A stretch of 64,000 bases of DNA. It comes from Euzebyella saccharophila. GTDB lineage: Bacteria; Bacteroidota; Bacteroidia; Flavobacteriales; Flavobacteriaceae. A model generated the notes under the pieces. It ran no database searches, was not told the origin of the DNA, and was given only the letters and a program-made list of their open reading frames with translations. The stretch lies in the NCBI RefSeq assembly GCF_014855495.1, contig NZ_JACYFJ010000004.1, positions 1 to 64,000 of the forward strand. The letters run 5' to 3'. The translations under genes were made by a program, and so were the position numbers. Positions 1 to 8,615 of this stretch are shown one piece after another (the first letter of the stretch is position 1; each line of letters starts with the position of its first letter).

Positions 1-43
1 CCGAAGGAAAAAAACGAAAAAAAACAACTTTCAATGAGCGTCC

Positions 44-104
44 AAAACAACAACCTTCGTTGTTTTTCGGGCTGCAAATGTAACACCATTTCCCATCCCC
101 GCAA
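44..104 (-). promoter_or_regulatory. Leftward strong promoter, probably of a stable-RNA (rRNA-type) operon off the left edge
   Basis: On the minus strand a -33 TTG (104-102) is followed after 19 nt by TACATTTG (82-75), a full match to the Bacteroidota -33/-7 promoter. The -7 box is followed by a GC-rich CAGCCCG discriminator. The first transcribed bases can fold (AAAACAAC at 44-51 against GTTGTTTT at 59-66). No protein start lies between here and position 1. From memory, flavobacterial rRNA operon promoters look like this, so the transcript may be an rRNA leader. That identification is inference; the promoter match is seen directly. Confidence 0.5.
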
Positions 105-328
105 CTATTTTTTCAAGGTTTTTTTTAATTATTTTTAGATTATAAAAAAACATCGGCCTAAACACCTAAAAACAAATACTTTAAGAGTGCTACATTAGAA
201 AAGGGCATCTAATATAATTCTAAAAATTTATCTACGCAAGTACCTTTTAAACTAAATCGTAAAATTTCTCCTACACACGAACTGTGTCCTATCAATTTTG
301 ATGAAACAATAATTTGAATACATCAATA
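105..328. other. AT-rich intergenic region between divergent promoters
   Basis: This AT-rich stretch separates the leftward promoter from the thrS promoter. I see no open frame with coding character, no RNA fold that I recognise and no repeat. It is probably plain spacer. Confidence 0.5.
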
Positions 329-359
329 TTGTATGCCTAATCAGGGAATAGTATCTTTG
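329..359 (+). promoter_or_regulatory. thrS promoter (TTG-N20-TATCTTTG)
   Basis: TTG at 329-331, 20 nt, then TATCTTTG at 352-359 is a perfect Bacteroidota -7 box with a good -33. Transcription should start near 366, about 15 nt before the ATG at 381. The box lies inside the longest open frame (TTG at 333), so that longer start cannot be used from this promoter. Confidence 0.75.
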
Positions 360-380
360 CACGCATTTATTAAACTAAAC

Positions 381-2321
381 ATGATTAAAATAACCCTTCC
401 GGACGGAAACGTAAAAGAGTATGAAAGCGGTAGCTCTCCTTATGATGTGGCACAAAGTATAAGCTCTGGGCTGGCACGCAATGTAATTTCTGCAAAATTT
501 AATGATACCGTGGTTGAGACAACCACTCCATTAACGGAAGACGGCTCCCTTACCTTATATACATGGAACGATACCGAGGGAAAAAAAGCCTTTTGGCATT
601 CTTCCTCACACATTCTTGCCCAAGCTTTGGAAGAGCTGTACCCTGGAATTAAGTTGACAATTGGTCCTGCTATTGAAAATGGTTTTTATTATGATGTGGA
701 TTTTGGAGAACACAGCGTTTCCGAAAAAGACTTCCCAACCATTGAAAAGAAAGCCTTAGAGATAGCCCGCGGAAAACACGACTTTAAAATGCGTTCCGTT
801 ACCAAGAACGAAGCTCTTACCTATTATAAGGAAGAAGGAAATGAGTTTAAGGTAGAGCTGATAGAGAATCTGGAAGATGGGACAATTACTTTTTGCGACC
901 ACGACACTTTTACAGATTTATGTAGAGGTGGCCATATACCCAACACCGGAATCGTAAAAGCCTTTAAAATCTTAAATGTTGCCGGAGCCTATTGGAGAGG
1001 TGACGAGAACAAACCGCAGCTTACTCGTGTTTATGGTATATCCTTTCCTAAACAAAAAGAGCTTACGGAATACTTGGCTATGATTGAAGAGGCCAAGAAG
1101 AGAGATCACCGAAAGTTGGGAAAGGAACTGGAACTTTTCACCTTTTCCCAAAAAGTTGGTCAAGGTCTACCCCTATGGCTACCAAAAGGTGCCGCACTAA
1201 GGGAACGGTTGGAGCAATTTTTAAAGAAAGCCCAGAAGAAAGCCGGTTATGAAATGGTAGTATCACCACATATTGGCCAAAAAGAATTATATGTTACAAG
1301 TGGTCATTATGAAAAATATGGAGCAGATAGTTTTCAGCCCATACATACACCAAAACAGGACGAAGAGTTTTTATTGAAACCAATGAACTGTCCGCACCAT
1401 TGTGAGATTTATAACGTAAAGCCTTATAGCTACAGGGAACTACCTAAAAGATATGCCGAATTCGGCACGGTATACAGATACGAACAGAGCGGTGAGTTAC
1501 ACGGCCTTACCAGGGTAAGAGGTTTTACCCAAGATGACGCTCATATTTTTTGTACCCCAGACCAGCTAGACGAAGAGTTTAAAAATGTTATTGACCTTTC
1601 TTTATATGTATTGACTTCCTTAGGTTTTGAGAACTTTACAGCCCAGGTTTCCGTAAGGGATATGGATAATTTGGATAAGTACATAGGCACGGCCGAAAAT
1701 TGGGAGAAAGCTGAAAATGCCATCATCAATGCCGCAAAAGAAAAAGGTCTCAACTTTATTGTTGAACAGGGTGAAGCCGCCTTTTACGGCCCAAAACTGG
1801 ACTTTATGGTAAAGGATGCCTTAGGCAGGCAATGGCAGTTGGGTACCATACAGGTAGATTACAACCTTCCGGAACGTTTTGACCTTACCTATAAGGGTAG
1901 CGATAACGAACTACATAGACCGGTCATGATTCACCGCGCACCCTTTGGCAGTATGGAAAGATTTATTGCTTTACTTCTAGAGCATACTGGAGGGAACTTC
2001 CCTCTTTGGCTGATTCCTGAACAGGCTATTGTACTGCCCGTGAGCGAGAAACATGAAAAATATGCGGAAAAAGTTTTAAATTCCTTAGAAAATAACGAAA
2101 TTCGCGCGCTCATTGATGACAGGAACGAAACTGTTGGAAAGAAAATACGGGAAGCAGAAATGAACAAATTACCGTTCATGCTTATCGTAGGGGAAAATGA
2201 AGAACAAGCAAATACCATTTCCGTAAGAAAGCACGGAGGTGAAGATTTAGGTTCCATTTCCGTTGAAAGTTTCGTAGACTTGGTATCTAAAGAAATAAAT
2301 AGTACCTTAAAGTCGTTTTAG
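381..2321 (+). CDS. thrS: Threonyl-tRNA synthetase
   Basis: This cytoplasmic class II synthetase charges tRNA-Thr with threonine using ATP. The N-terminus is a TGS domain ([14 protein letters not shown]). It is followed by the editing domain with HSSSH, then the catalytic core with PMNCPHH (zinc cysteine), [14 protein letters not shown] (motif 2) and [11 protein letters not shown] (motif 3), and finally an anticodon-binding domain. The length from ATG 381 is 646 residues, matching the usual 640-650. A frame-extending TTG at 333 would add 16 residues, but the promoter -7 box sits within that extension, so ATG 381 is chosen. It is the first gene of the classic thrS-infC-rpmI-rplT cluster. Confidence 0.97.
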   Translation: MIKITLPDGNVKEYESGSSPYDVAQSISSGLARNVISAKFNDTVVETTTPLTEDGSLTLYTWNDTEGKKAFWHSSSHILAQALEELYPGIKLTIGPAIENGFYYDVDFGEHSVSEKDFPTIEKKALEIARGKHDFKMRSVTKNEALTYYKEEGNEFKVELIENLEDGTITFCDHDTFTDLCRGGHIPNTGIVKAFKILNVAGAYWRGDENKPQLTRVYGISFPKQKELTEYLAMIEEAKKRDHRKLGKELELFTFSQKVGQGLPLWLPKGAALRERLEQFLKKAQKKAGYEMVVSPHIGQKELYVTSGHYEKYGADSFQPIHTPKQDEEFLLKPMNCPHHCEIYNVKPYSYRELPKRYAEFGTVYRYEQSGELHGLTRVRGFTQDDAHIFCTPDQLDEEFKNVIDLSLYVLTSLGFENFTAQVSVRDMDNLDKYIGTAENWEKAENAIINAAKEKGLNFIVEQGEAAFYGPKLDFMVKDALGRQWQLGTIQVDYNLPERFDLTYKGSDNELHRPVMIHRAPFGSMERFIALLLEHTGGNFPLWLIPEQAIVLPVSEKHEKYAEKVLNSLENNEIRALIDDRNETVGKKIREAEMNKLPFMLIVGENEEQANTISVRKHGGEDLGSISVESFVDLVSKEINSTLKSF

Positions 2322-2352
2322 AAAATTTAAGTTTAATTAAAATTATTAAGTC

Positions 2353-2907
2353 ATAGCAATAAGAAAAAGATTTAGGCCTCAACCAAGACGGGAGAATAAA
2401 AATCCCCATAATATCAATGAAAAAATCAAGGCTCCTGAAGTCCGGTTGGTTGGCGACAATGTAGAAGTAGGTATTTACCCCATAAGAAAAGCCCGTGAAA
2501 TTGCGGAAGATATGGGATTGGATTTGGTAGAGATTTCACCAAAGGCAGAACCGCCGGTGTGTAAAATCATGGAGTATAAAAAGTTTCTTTACGAACAAAA
2601 GAAACGCGAAAAGGCCATGAAAGCCAAAGCTTCAAAGGTTGTAGTTAAAGAAATTAGATTTGGTCCCAACACGGATGATCACGATTACGAGTTTAAAAAG
2701 AAGCATGCTGAGAAGTTTTTAAAGGACGGTGCCAAATTAAAGGCATATGTATTCTTTAAAGGAAGATCTATTGTTTACAAAGACCAAGGTGAAATTTTAC
2801 TTCTAAGGTTGGCCCAAGAGTTGGAAGAATTGGGTAAAGTGGAACAAATGCCAAAACTTGAAGGGAAGCGAATGACCATGTTCATTGCCCCTAAGACAAA
2901 AAAATGA
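2353..2907 (+). CDS. infC: Translation initiation factor IF-3, probable AUA start
   Basis: IF-3 binds the 30S subunit, prevents premature 50S joining and proofreads the start codon. The frame reads [12 protein letters not shown], then [21 protein letters not shown], an IF-3 N-domain, and a C-domain with [20 protein letters not shown]. There is no ATG, GTG or TTG upstream of a TTG deep inside the conserved N-domain (2446). The in-frame stop is at 2347-2349, followed by GTC and then ATA (2353-2355) directly before the conserved AIRKRF. ATA is therefore the likely start, giving 184 residues. Rare AUU/AUA starts in infC are known as a basis of IF-3 autoregulation. It lies 31 nt after thrS and precedes rpmI. 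Confidence 0.9.
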   Translation: MAIRKRFRPQPRRENKNPHNINEKIKAPEVRLVGDNVEVGIYPIRKAREIAEDMGLDLVEISPKAEPPVCKIMEYKKFLYEQKKREKAMKAKASKVVVKEIRFGPNTDDHDYEFKKKHAEKFLKDGAKLKAYVFFKGRSIVYKDQGEILLLRLAQELEELGKVEQMPKLEGKRMTMFIAPKTKK

Positions 2908-2908
2908 G

Positions 2909-2971
2909 ACCGGTTTCAATTACCGGTATTTAAAATAAACTGAACGCTGCCCATACTGTTTGGGCAGCGTT
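2909..2971 (+). promoter_or_regulatory. Two tandem hairpins between infC and rpmI
   Basis: The first hairpin is ACCGGT (2909-2914) with ACCGGT (2922-2927). The second is an 11-bp perfect stem, AACGCTGCCCA (2943-2953) with TGGGCAGCGTT (2961-2971) and a 7-nt loop. The second stem is strong, but only three T follow it, so it is not a typical intrinsic terminator. Within an IF3-L35-L20 operon it could be an attenuator, an mRNA processing site or a ribosomal-protein binding structure. The pairing is seen; the function is inferred. Confidence 0.6.
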
Positions 2972-3008
2972 TAGCATGAAAAGTGAGATAATAATTAAAT
3001 AGGAAAAA

Positions 3009-3206
3009 ATGCCTAAGCAAAAAACAAAATCCAGTGCTAAAAAGCGGTTTAAGCTTACCGGTACTGGTAAAATCAAAAGAAAGCACGCTTTTAAGAGCCA
3101 CATTCTTACGAAGAAGTCTAAAAAGCGTAAGCTTAAATTAACTCACAGCACTCTTGTCCATAAATCTGACGAGGGTAGTGTGAAGGAACAATTGTGTTTA
3201 AAATAA
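3009..3206 (+). CDS. rpmI: Large ribosomal subunit protein bL35
   Basis: A 65-residue, very basic protein starting [20 protein letters not shown] and containing [14 protein letters not shown], both signatures of bL35. It is a structural component of the 50S subunit. The ATG at 3009 follows an A-rich leader (AGGAAAAA). The length matches the family (about 65). It lies between infC and rplT in the conserved order, so it is probably co-transcribed and autoregulated with them. Confidence 0.96.
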   Translation: MPKQKTKSSAKKRFKLTGTGKIKRKHAFKSHILTKKSKKRKLKLTHSTLVHKSDEGSVKEQLCLK

Positions 3207-3342
3207 TTGTTCTAAAAAGGTAATTTATTAACCATGGAGTTGGGCTATTGAAGAGTTAAGAGTTAATCGTTTTAAATCATACTCAGACTATTTTTTAAGA
3301 CCATTAACAGATTAACCGCCTGCTACAAAAAAAATTAAAATT

Positions 3343-3687
3343 ATGCCAAGATCAGTAAATGCAGTTGCTTCTAGAGCCAGAAGAAAAAAGGTAATGAAGC
3401 AAGCCAAAGGTTACTTTGGAAGACGTAAAAACGTTTGGACAGTAGCCAAAAATGCGGTAGAAAAAGCAATGCTTTATGCTTACCGCGATAGAAGAAACAA
3501 GAAAAGAACCTTCCGTGCTCTTTGGATTACCAGAATTAATGCTGGTGCCAGATTACACGGTATGTCTTACTCACAATTTATGGGTAAGGTTAAAGCTAAT
3601 GGAATTGAATTGAACCGTAAGGTATTGGCAGATTTGGCCATGAACCATCCGGAGGCATTCAAAGCTATAGTTGAAAAGGTAAAATAA
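3343..3687 (+). CDS. rplT: Large ribosomal subunit protein bL20
   Basis: A 114-residue basic protein with [28 protein letters not shown] and [14 protein letters not shown], diagnostic of bL20, an early 50S assembly protein that binds 23S rRNA. The family length is 114-120. It is separated from rpmI by 136 nt (3207-3342), in which I see no promoter with both boxes and no strong hairpin. In other bacteria L20 represses this operon by binding its mRNA; no such site can be assigned here. An intrinsic terminator follows at 3713. Confidence 0.97.
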   Translation: MPRSVNAVASRARRKKVMKQAKGYFGRRKNVWTVAKNAVEKAMLYAYRDRRNKKRTFRALWITRINAGARLHGMSYSQFMGKVKANGIELNRKVLADLAMNHPEAFKAIVEKVK

Positions 3688-3712
3688 TTGTAGAAAATTT
3701 ATCTCACTTTTA

Positions 3713-3742
3713 AAATCCGGTTCTAACGAGCCGGATTTTTTT
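3713..3742 (+). terminator. Intrinsic terminator of the thrS-rplT operon
   Basis: The stem AAATCCGG (3713-3720) pairs with CCGGATTT (3731-3738) around a 10-nt loop and runs into seven T (3736-3742). It lies 25 nt past rplT. The end of the T run coincides with the stop codon of the convergent yjbQ gene. Confidence 0.88.
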
Positions 3743-4163
3743 ATATCCCAAAAGCACTTAATACCAAGTTTCTGGACCAAGCTCCATTACGGTGCTCACA
3801 AAGATAGATACCTTGCCACACACCTAAATTTAACCTACCCTTATAAATAGGAATCTGAACTGAAGCTCCCATTAAAGAACTTTTGATATGTGCGGGCATG
3901 TCATCTGGCCCTTCATAGGTATGGATATAATAAGGCGCATCTTCCGGTACCATCTGGTTCATGTGACTTTCAAAATCCGTTCTAACAGTTGGATCCGCAT
4001 TTTCATTTATGGTAAGACTGGCAGAAGTATGCTTTATAAAAACCTGAAGCATGCCTTTTTCAATCTCCCTAATTTCAGGAAAGCCCTCAAGAACTTCCTT
4101 GGTTACCAAGTGAAAACCTCTTTCGCGCGCCTTTAAGGCTATTTGTTTTTGATAAAATTTCAT
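3741..4163 (-). CDS. yjbQ: YjbQ / UPF0047 family protein
   Basis: A 140-residue single-domain protein of the YjbQ (UPF0047) family. It contains FIKHTSASLTINENAD in the middle and GVWQGIYLCEHR near the C-terminus, the two conserved family blocks with clustered His and acidic residues. Family members have been reported to have weak thiamine-phosphate synthase activity and are often annotated that way; the physiological role is unclear. The ATG at 4163 gives the normal length (about 138). It is a single gene, convergent with rplT and divergent from the HAD phosphatase. No Bacteroidota -7 box is obvious upstream. Confidence 0.9.
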   Translation of the reverse strand: MKFYQKQIALKARERGFHLVTKEVLEGFPEIREIEKGMLQVFIKHTSASLTINENADPTVRTDFESHMNQMVPEDAPYYIHTYEGPDDMPAHIKSSLMGASVQIPIYKGRLNLGVWQGIYLCEHRNGAWSRNLVLSAFGI

Positions 4164-4234
4164 GAGCGTTTGCTTCCGTATGTCAAATAAATGTAAAACT
4201 TGCTAAAACTAAGCTATTATCCAATCATAACAAA

Positions 4235-4242
4235 TACCTTTG
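4235..4242 (+). promoter_or_regulatory. -7 box (TACCTTTG) of the HAD phosphatase gene
   Basis: TACCTTTG matches TAnnTTTG exactly. I do not see a TTG at the right distance upstream, so the -33 element is weak. The box overlaps the TTG at 4240 that opens the longest frame, which argues that the ATG at 4264 is the true start. Confidence 0.5.
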
Positions 4243-4263
4243 CCGTTTTCAAAATTGAAACTT

Positions 4264-5061
4264 ATGGATTTGTCTGCAATAAAGATGGTGGTAACCGATA
4301 TGGACGGTACCCTACTCAACTCCAATCATGAGGTAAGCAATGAATTTTTTGAGCTTTTTGAACAACTTAAAGAAAGAGGAATCATCTTTGTTGCCGCAAG
4401 CGGAAGACAATATCATAGTATTATAGACAAGCTAGAGCCCATAAAAAATGACATCATAGTCATTGCAGAAAATGGTGGGTTCGCCAAACAAAAGGACGAA
4501 GTTCTGGTCTCCACTCCCCTTTCCCAAGAATCCAAAAAAGAAGTTTTAAAAATTCTTGAATCCGTAGAAAATATACATCCCGTCCTATGTGGAAGCCAAA
4601 AGGCCTATATTAGAAACGATTCTACCGAGTTTGAGGATAAATTAAAAGAATATTATACGGAATATGAACTACTTGAAAATTTATCTGATTTTAATGGTGA
4701 AATACTTAAAATAGCCATTTACCACCATGTTAATTCTGAAAAATATATCTATCCCTCAGTATCCCATTTAGAAGGCAAGTTAAAAGTAAAAGTTTCCGGC
4801 GAAAACTGGGTGGATGTTTCCAGCCCCAACGCGCACAAAGGTTTCGCTTTAAAAAAGGTTCAAGAGATGAACAATGTAAAACCACATGAGACCATGGTTT
4901 TTGGTGATTATAATAATGACCTGGAAATGTTGGCCTTGGCCGATTTTAGTTTCGCTATGGAAAATGCGCATCCCAATGTGCTCCAAGCTGCCAATTACAA
5001 AACTGCCAACAACGATAACTTAGGCGTAGAACGTATTCTACAGAAACTTTTGTCACAATAA
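4264..5061 (+). CDS. Cof-type HAD-IIB family hydrolase
   Basis: A 265-residue cytosolic HAD-superfamily phosphatase of the Cof/YidA type. Motif I is VVTDMDGTLLNS (nucleophile Asp followed by Asp), motif II is VAASGRQ, and motif IV is VFGDYNNDLEML near residue 215. The large C2B cap lies between motifs II and IV. Relatives dephosphorylate sugar phosphates, FMN or pyridoxal phosphate; specificity cannot be read from the sequence. The start is placed at ATG 4264, because the upstream TTG overlaps the promoter. It is monocistronic, converging on an AraC gene with only about 40 nt between them and no clear terminator. Confidence 0.9.
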   Translation: MDLSAIKMVVTDMDGTLLNSNHEVSNEFFELFEQLKERGIIFVAASGRQYHSIIDKLEPIKNDIIVIAENGGFAKQKDEVLVSTPLSQESKKEVLKILESVENIHPVLCGSQKAYIRNDSTEFEDKLKEYYTEYELLENLSDFNGEILKIAIYHHVNSEKYIYPSVSHLEGKLKVKVSGENWVDVSSPNAHKGFALKKVQEMNNVKPHETMVFGDYNNDLEMLALADFSFAMENAHPNVLQAANYKTANNDNLGVERILQKLLSQ

Positions 5062-5102
5062 TACCAGCTCCATACTTTTGAACTAAGTTCCATTGAAGTC
5101 AA

Positions 5103-6065
5103 TTAGTTGATTTCCCTTGGTAAGAAACCGTAGTATTTTTTGAATGCTGCGGTAAAATGTTGAGGATTTTTATATCCTACTTTTTGAGAAATATGAGCAA
5201 TGGTCGTGTCCTTTTGTGAAAGCATTTGATAGGCCCTTTCCATCCTTAAAGAAGTTAGGTGCTTAAAGAGTGTAGTTCCATAAGCCTGCTTAAAATCATG
5301 TTTCAACTTAGACGTATTAACCCCTGCAAATTGTGCGAGCTGTGGGATGGTTATGGATTTGGACATGTTTCTCTGCAAAAATATATGCACTTTCTCCATT
5401 AATGCATCTTCAATTTTAGGGGGTCTGGCAGGAACTATACCCAAAGAAATACATTTTGGCTTTTTCACAAAAAGAGCTTCAACTAGCTCAATAACCTTTG
5501 CCTCTAAATAGGATTTTCTAAGGGCTCCTTGCAATGAACAGGTTTTTATGTTATTTATTAATTCACAAAGATAGTTTGTCAATGGTTGGTTATGTTGCCA
5601 AAAAGGTAGACAATCGTCGTCTTTATCATCCTTTAAAAAACCAATTAGTTTACTGTTTAAATTACCGATTACAGACAGAAGAAACTCCTTTTTAAAGTGA
5701 AGTTCAAAAGAATGAATGATGGTACTACGCAATCTATAAGACCTTTTACCTTTCTCTACTTTCAAAAAATTAAAATAGCCTTCCCCTAAAAATTGTTTGC
5801 TATTACCATCTTTTCCCAAGCTTACCTGAGTACCAACCAACTGAAAATGCAACTTAACCATTTCGCTACTAATATTTAGGCCAAGTTTTGAATTCTTTTC
5901 CTGTTTCAGTTGAGTCTCAAATATGCTACATCCATTAAGCTCTTGAAGGCGCCACTCACCTTTTATGCCCCACATATTCAACTCTTCTTCTTGAACAAGA
6001 AAATCTTCCTCAGAGTATGCAGAAGTCATAAGATTTATCCATGGTGCTTCAATTTTAGCGGTCAT
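5103..6065 (-). CDS. AraC-family regulator, probably controlling the adjacent TonB receptor
   Basis: 320 residues. The C-terminal ~100 residues hold the two AraC helix-turn-helix motifs (SITIPQLAQFAGVNTSKLKH and TIAHISQKVGYKNPQHFTAA, ending in FKKYYGFLPREIN). The N-terminal 200 residues have no family that I recognise with certainty. The size and divergent position beside a siderophore-type TonB receptor resemble PchR-like regulators, which sense ferric siderophores. That assignment is inference. It shares a 127-nt divergent control region with the receptor gene. Confidence 0.88.
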   Translation of the reverse strand: MTAKIEAPWINLMTSAYSEEDFLVQEEELNMWGIKGEWRLQELNGCSIFETQLKQEKNSKLGLNISSEMVKLHFQLVGTQVSLGKDGNSKQFLGEGYFNFLKVEKGKRSYRLRSTIIHSFELHFKKEFLLSVIGNLNSKLIGFLKDDKDDDCLPFWQHNQPLTNYLCELINNIKTCSLQGALRKSYLEAKVIELVEALFVKKPKCISLGIVPARPPKIEDALMEKVHIFLQRNMSKSITIPQLAQFAGVNTSKLKHDFKQAYGTTLFKHLTSLRMERAYQMLSQKDTTIAHISQKVGYKNPQHFTAAFKKYYGFLPREIN

Positions 6066-6128
6066 ATATTGGTTTAATGAACAATACTTCCGATTGCGTT
6101 ATACAAACTTCCTTTCTCGTTACTGTTC

Positions 6129-6153
6129 GCAAATATGTCGCATATATTTTTGC
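6129..6153 (+). promoter_or_regulatory. TonB receptor -7 box within an imperfect dyad (candidate operator)
   Basis: TATTTTTG at 6145-6152 fits TAnnTTTG and lies about 40 nt before the receptor start. It is embedded in an imperfect inverted repeat, GCAAATATG (6129-6137) against CATATATTTTTGC (6141-6153). The -33 element is poor, as expected for an activator-dependent promoter. A role as an AraC or iron-regulator site is inference. Confidence 0.4.
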
Positions 6154-6192
6154 AATCCAAATTATATTTAATCATTCTAAATAAAAACAGTA

Positions 6193-8595
6193 GTGAGGTT
6201 TTGGATTTTCGCCTTTATTTTATTTTCGGTATCTAATATTGGTTTGGCCCAAAATACCTCATCGATAACCGGTACTGTCCTGTCAGAAAATGGTGAACTA
6301 TTGTTTGGCGCTACAATTGTACTGAAAGAAAACCGGAAAGGAGCTCAATCAGATACTGCTGGAAAATATACGCTCCGCAACATTCCAAATGGCAGTTACA
6401 CCCTTACTGCATCTTATATAGGTTTTAAGACCCTGTCCAAGTCCATAGAAGTTGGTGAAGGCCAAAAAATAGAAATCAACTTTGTCCTTACCGAAAACAC
6501 TGAGGAACTAGAGGAGGTAACGGTACAAGGTAAATCTGAAAAAACAGCACTAGAAACCAAGGGGTTTTCCGTAAGCTCCATTGAGACCGAGGAAGCCGGT
6601 CTAAGAAGTATACAGACCAATGAGCTACTTAATGCTACCGTAGGAGTTAAAATAAGGCAAAATGGTGGACTAGGTTCGAATGTTCAATACAGTTTAAACG
6701 GACTTTCCGGTAGGGCTGTAAGCATATTTATAGACGGTATTCCCATTTCCGTCTATGGTTCTTCCTTTAGCTTAAATAGTATACCTCCTTCCATGATCAA
6801 GAACATTGAGGTGTACAAGGGAGTAGTACCAGGACATTTATCTACTGATGCCGTAGGTGGGGCCATTAACGTGGTACTGCGCCAAGAAGCCCGCAATAAC
6901 TTAAACGCCTCTGTTTCCTATGGATCCTTCAACACCTTGCAAACCTTTTTAAATGGAGCATACCGATTGAATAATTCCGGATTTACGGTAAAGGCATCGG
7001 CCTTTCATAATTACTCTGATAATAATTATAAAATTTCCGGAGGCAAAATCGTGGATATTGCCCCAAATGGGGTTGAAACACCTATAACAGCCAGAAGATT
7101 TAACGACGCCTACCGATCAACCGGGGGCATGGTACAACTAGGATATACCAATGTAAGCTGGGCCGATCAATTTATGTTGGGCGTAACCGCCTCGGATGAA
7201 TATAACGAAGTGCAACACGGTACCTTTGTAACCGTTATGCCCTACAAGGGCCGCTTTTTAGAGTCGGACGCTATTCTGGGCAACCTGTCCTATCGAAAAA
7301 AAGATTTGTTTACCAGGGGCCTTGAATTAAATATTAACGGAGTATACGGTAAACGCAGCCGTGTGGTAAACGATACCGTAGCCGATGCCTATACCTGGAC
7401 CGGTAACAGATTGATTAGGTTTGATGGCGAGTACCATAGCTATCCGTGGGGCTCACAAAATGAGGGCGGCCCAACCCTATTGCATATAGACCGCAAAGTA
7501 TCTTCCATACGATCAGGCCTCTCATACGCCGTCAATCCAAACCACAAGTTGTTGTTCAACCACGTATATAGTGGAGTGGATAGAGATGATAGGGACGAGA
7601 TGGTATCCCTATTGGAAAACACCTTCCAATCTACAAGTGATCTTTACAAGAACATATTTTCGTTGAGCTATGAACTAAATGCTTTTAAGAATAAGTTTAA
7701 ATTAAACGCTTTTGGCAAACATTACCTTCAAAAAGTATTAAACAATCAACCTGTATTTAACGACGACAATGAGGTTGTAGAGGAAGTGTACGAAAGCAAT
7801 ATCGACTTTACAGGTTTTGGTTTTGCCTCTTCTTACATCCTTATCCCTGAAGTCACCTTATTGTTATCGGCCGAAAGAGCCATTCGTCTACCCAGTGAAA
7901 ACGAGGTTTTTGGGGATGCGGGAGAAAATTTGCTGCCCAACCTCACCATAGAACCAGAAACCAGTGACAATATTAATGTGGGTGTGCGTTTAGGAAAATT
8001 CAATTTTAAAAAACATGGGCTTACACTTAGTACCAATCTATTTGCACGCAATATTGAGAATAGAATAGGGTTACCGGCCAATGCCGAAGCCTTAAGGGAA
8101 AGTGACGAATTTGTACAGTTTGCCAATTTAGAGAATACCGCAGAATCCAAAGGAATTGAGTTTGAATTGTTCTATTCCTATAACAATAACCTTGGCTTTA
8201 ATTTTAACATGACTAAAATGTCCTTGACCACGGTCAACCAAGGTTTTGAGACCGATGTGCCCAATGTTCCTTTGTTTTTTATGAATGGTGGATTGCGCTA
8301 TGGCCTTGATAACGTTATCCAAACAAAATCCCTTCTCAACCTTTTTTACAATGTGTACTATACGGATGAGTTTGCCTATAAATTTTCTCAAGGCACAAAT
8401 ACAGTTGGAGGTAGGTCAATCCCAGAACAACTATCACATGATTTTGGACTTAGTTACACTTTTCCAAAGAAAGATTTTATTGTAAGTCTGGATGTGAAAA
8501 ACATTTTTGACCAAGCAATTTATGATAATCTGTCCGTACCAAAACCGGGCAGGGCCTTTTACGTAAAACTGAATTATATAATCAATAATCTTTAA
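6193..8595 (+). CDS. TonB-dependent outer-membrane receptor (siderophore/iron type)
   Basis: 800 residues. A signal peptide (MRFWIFAFILFSVSNIGLAQ) is followed by a carboxypeptidase-D-like regulatory domain (SSITGTVLSENGELLFGATI), a plug domain (about 110-230, with SLNGLSGRAVSIFIDGIPIS and IEVYKGVVPGHL) and a 22-strand-type barrel ending in an aromatic C-terminal strand (FYVKLNYIINNL). At 800 residues it is much shorter than the SusC proteins of this window and fits the ferric-siderophore/metal receptor class. The start is GTG at 6193; no in-frame ATG precedes the signal peptide. It lies 20 nt upstream of a DUF4374-like lipoprotein and divergent from an AraC regulator, which supports regulated iron uptake. 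Confidence 0.92.
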   Translation: MRFWIFAFILFSVSNIGLAQNTSSITGTVLSENGELLFGATIVLKENRKGAQSDTAGKYTLRNIPNGSYTLTASYIGFKTLSKSIEVGEGQKIEINFVLTENTEELEEVTVQGKSEKTALETKGFSVSSIETEEAGLRSIQTNELLNATVGVKIRQNGGLGSNVQYSLNGLSGRAVSIFIDGIPISVYGSSFSLNSIPPSMIKNIEVYKGVVPGHLSTDAVGGAINVVLRQEARNNLNASVSYGSFNTLQTFLNGAYRLNNSGFTVKASAFHNYSDNNYKISGGKIVDIAPNGVETPITARRFNDAYRSTGGMVQLGYTNVSWADQFMLGVTASDEYNEVQHGTFVTVMPYKGRFLESDAILGNLSYRKKDLFTRGLELNINGVYGKRSRVVNDTVADAYTWTGNRLIRFDGEYHSYPWGSQNEGGPTLLHIDRKVSSIRSGLSYAVNPNHKLLFNHVYSGVDRDDRDEMVSLLENTFQSTSDLYKNIFSLSYELNAFKNKFKLNAFGKHYLQKVLNNQPVFNDDNEVVEEVYESNIDFTGFGFASSYILIPEVTLLLSAERAIRLPSENEVFGDAGENLLPNLTIEPETSDNINVGVRLGKFNFKKHGLTLSTNLFARNIENRIGLPANAEALRESDEFVQFANLENTAESKGIEFELFYSYNNNLGFNFNMTKMSLTTVNQGFETDVPNVPLFFMNGGLRYGLDNVIQTKSLLNLFYNVYYTDEFAYKFSQGTNTVGGRSIPEQLSHDFGLSYTFPKKDFIVSLDVKNIFDQAIYDNLSVPKPGRAFYVKLNYIINNL

Positions 8596-8615
8596 ATATC
8601 TAAATAGAACATAAT

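Noticed and set aside
333-380. N-terminal extension of thrS
   Set aside because: It contains the promoter -7 box and adds residues not found in the family.
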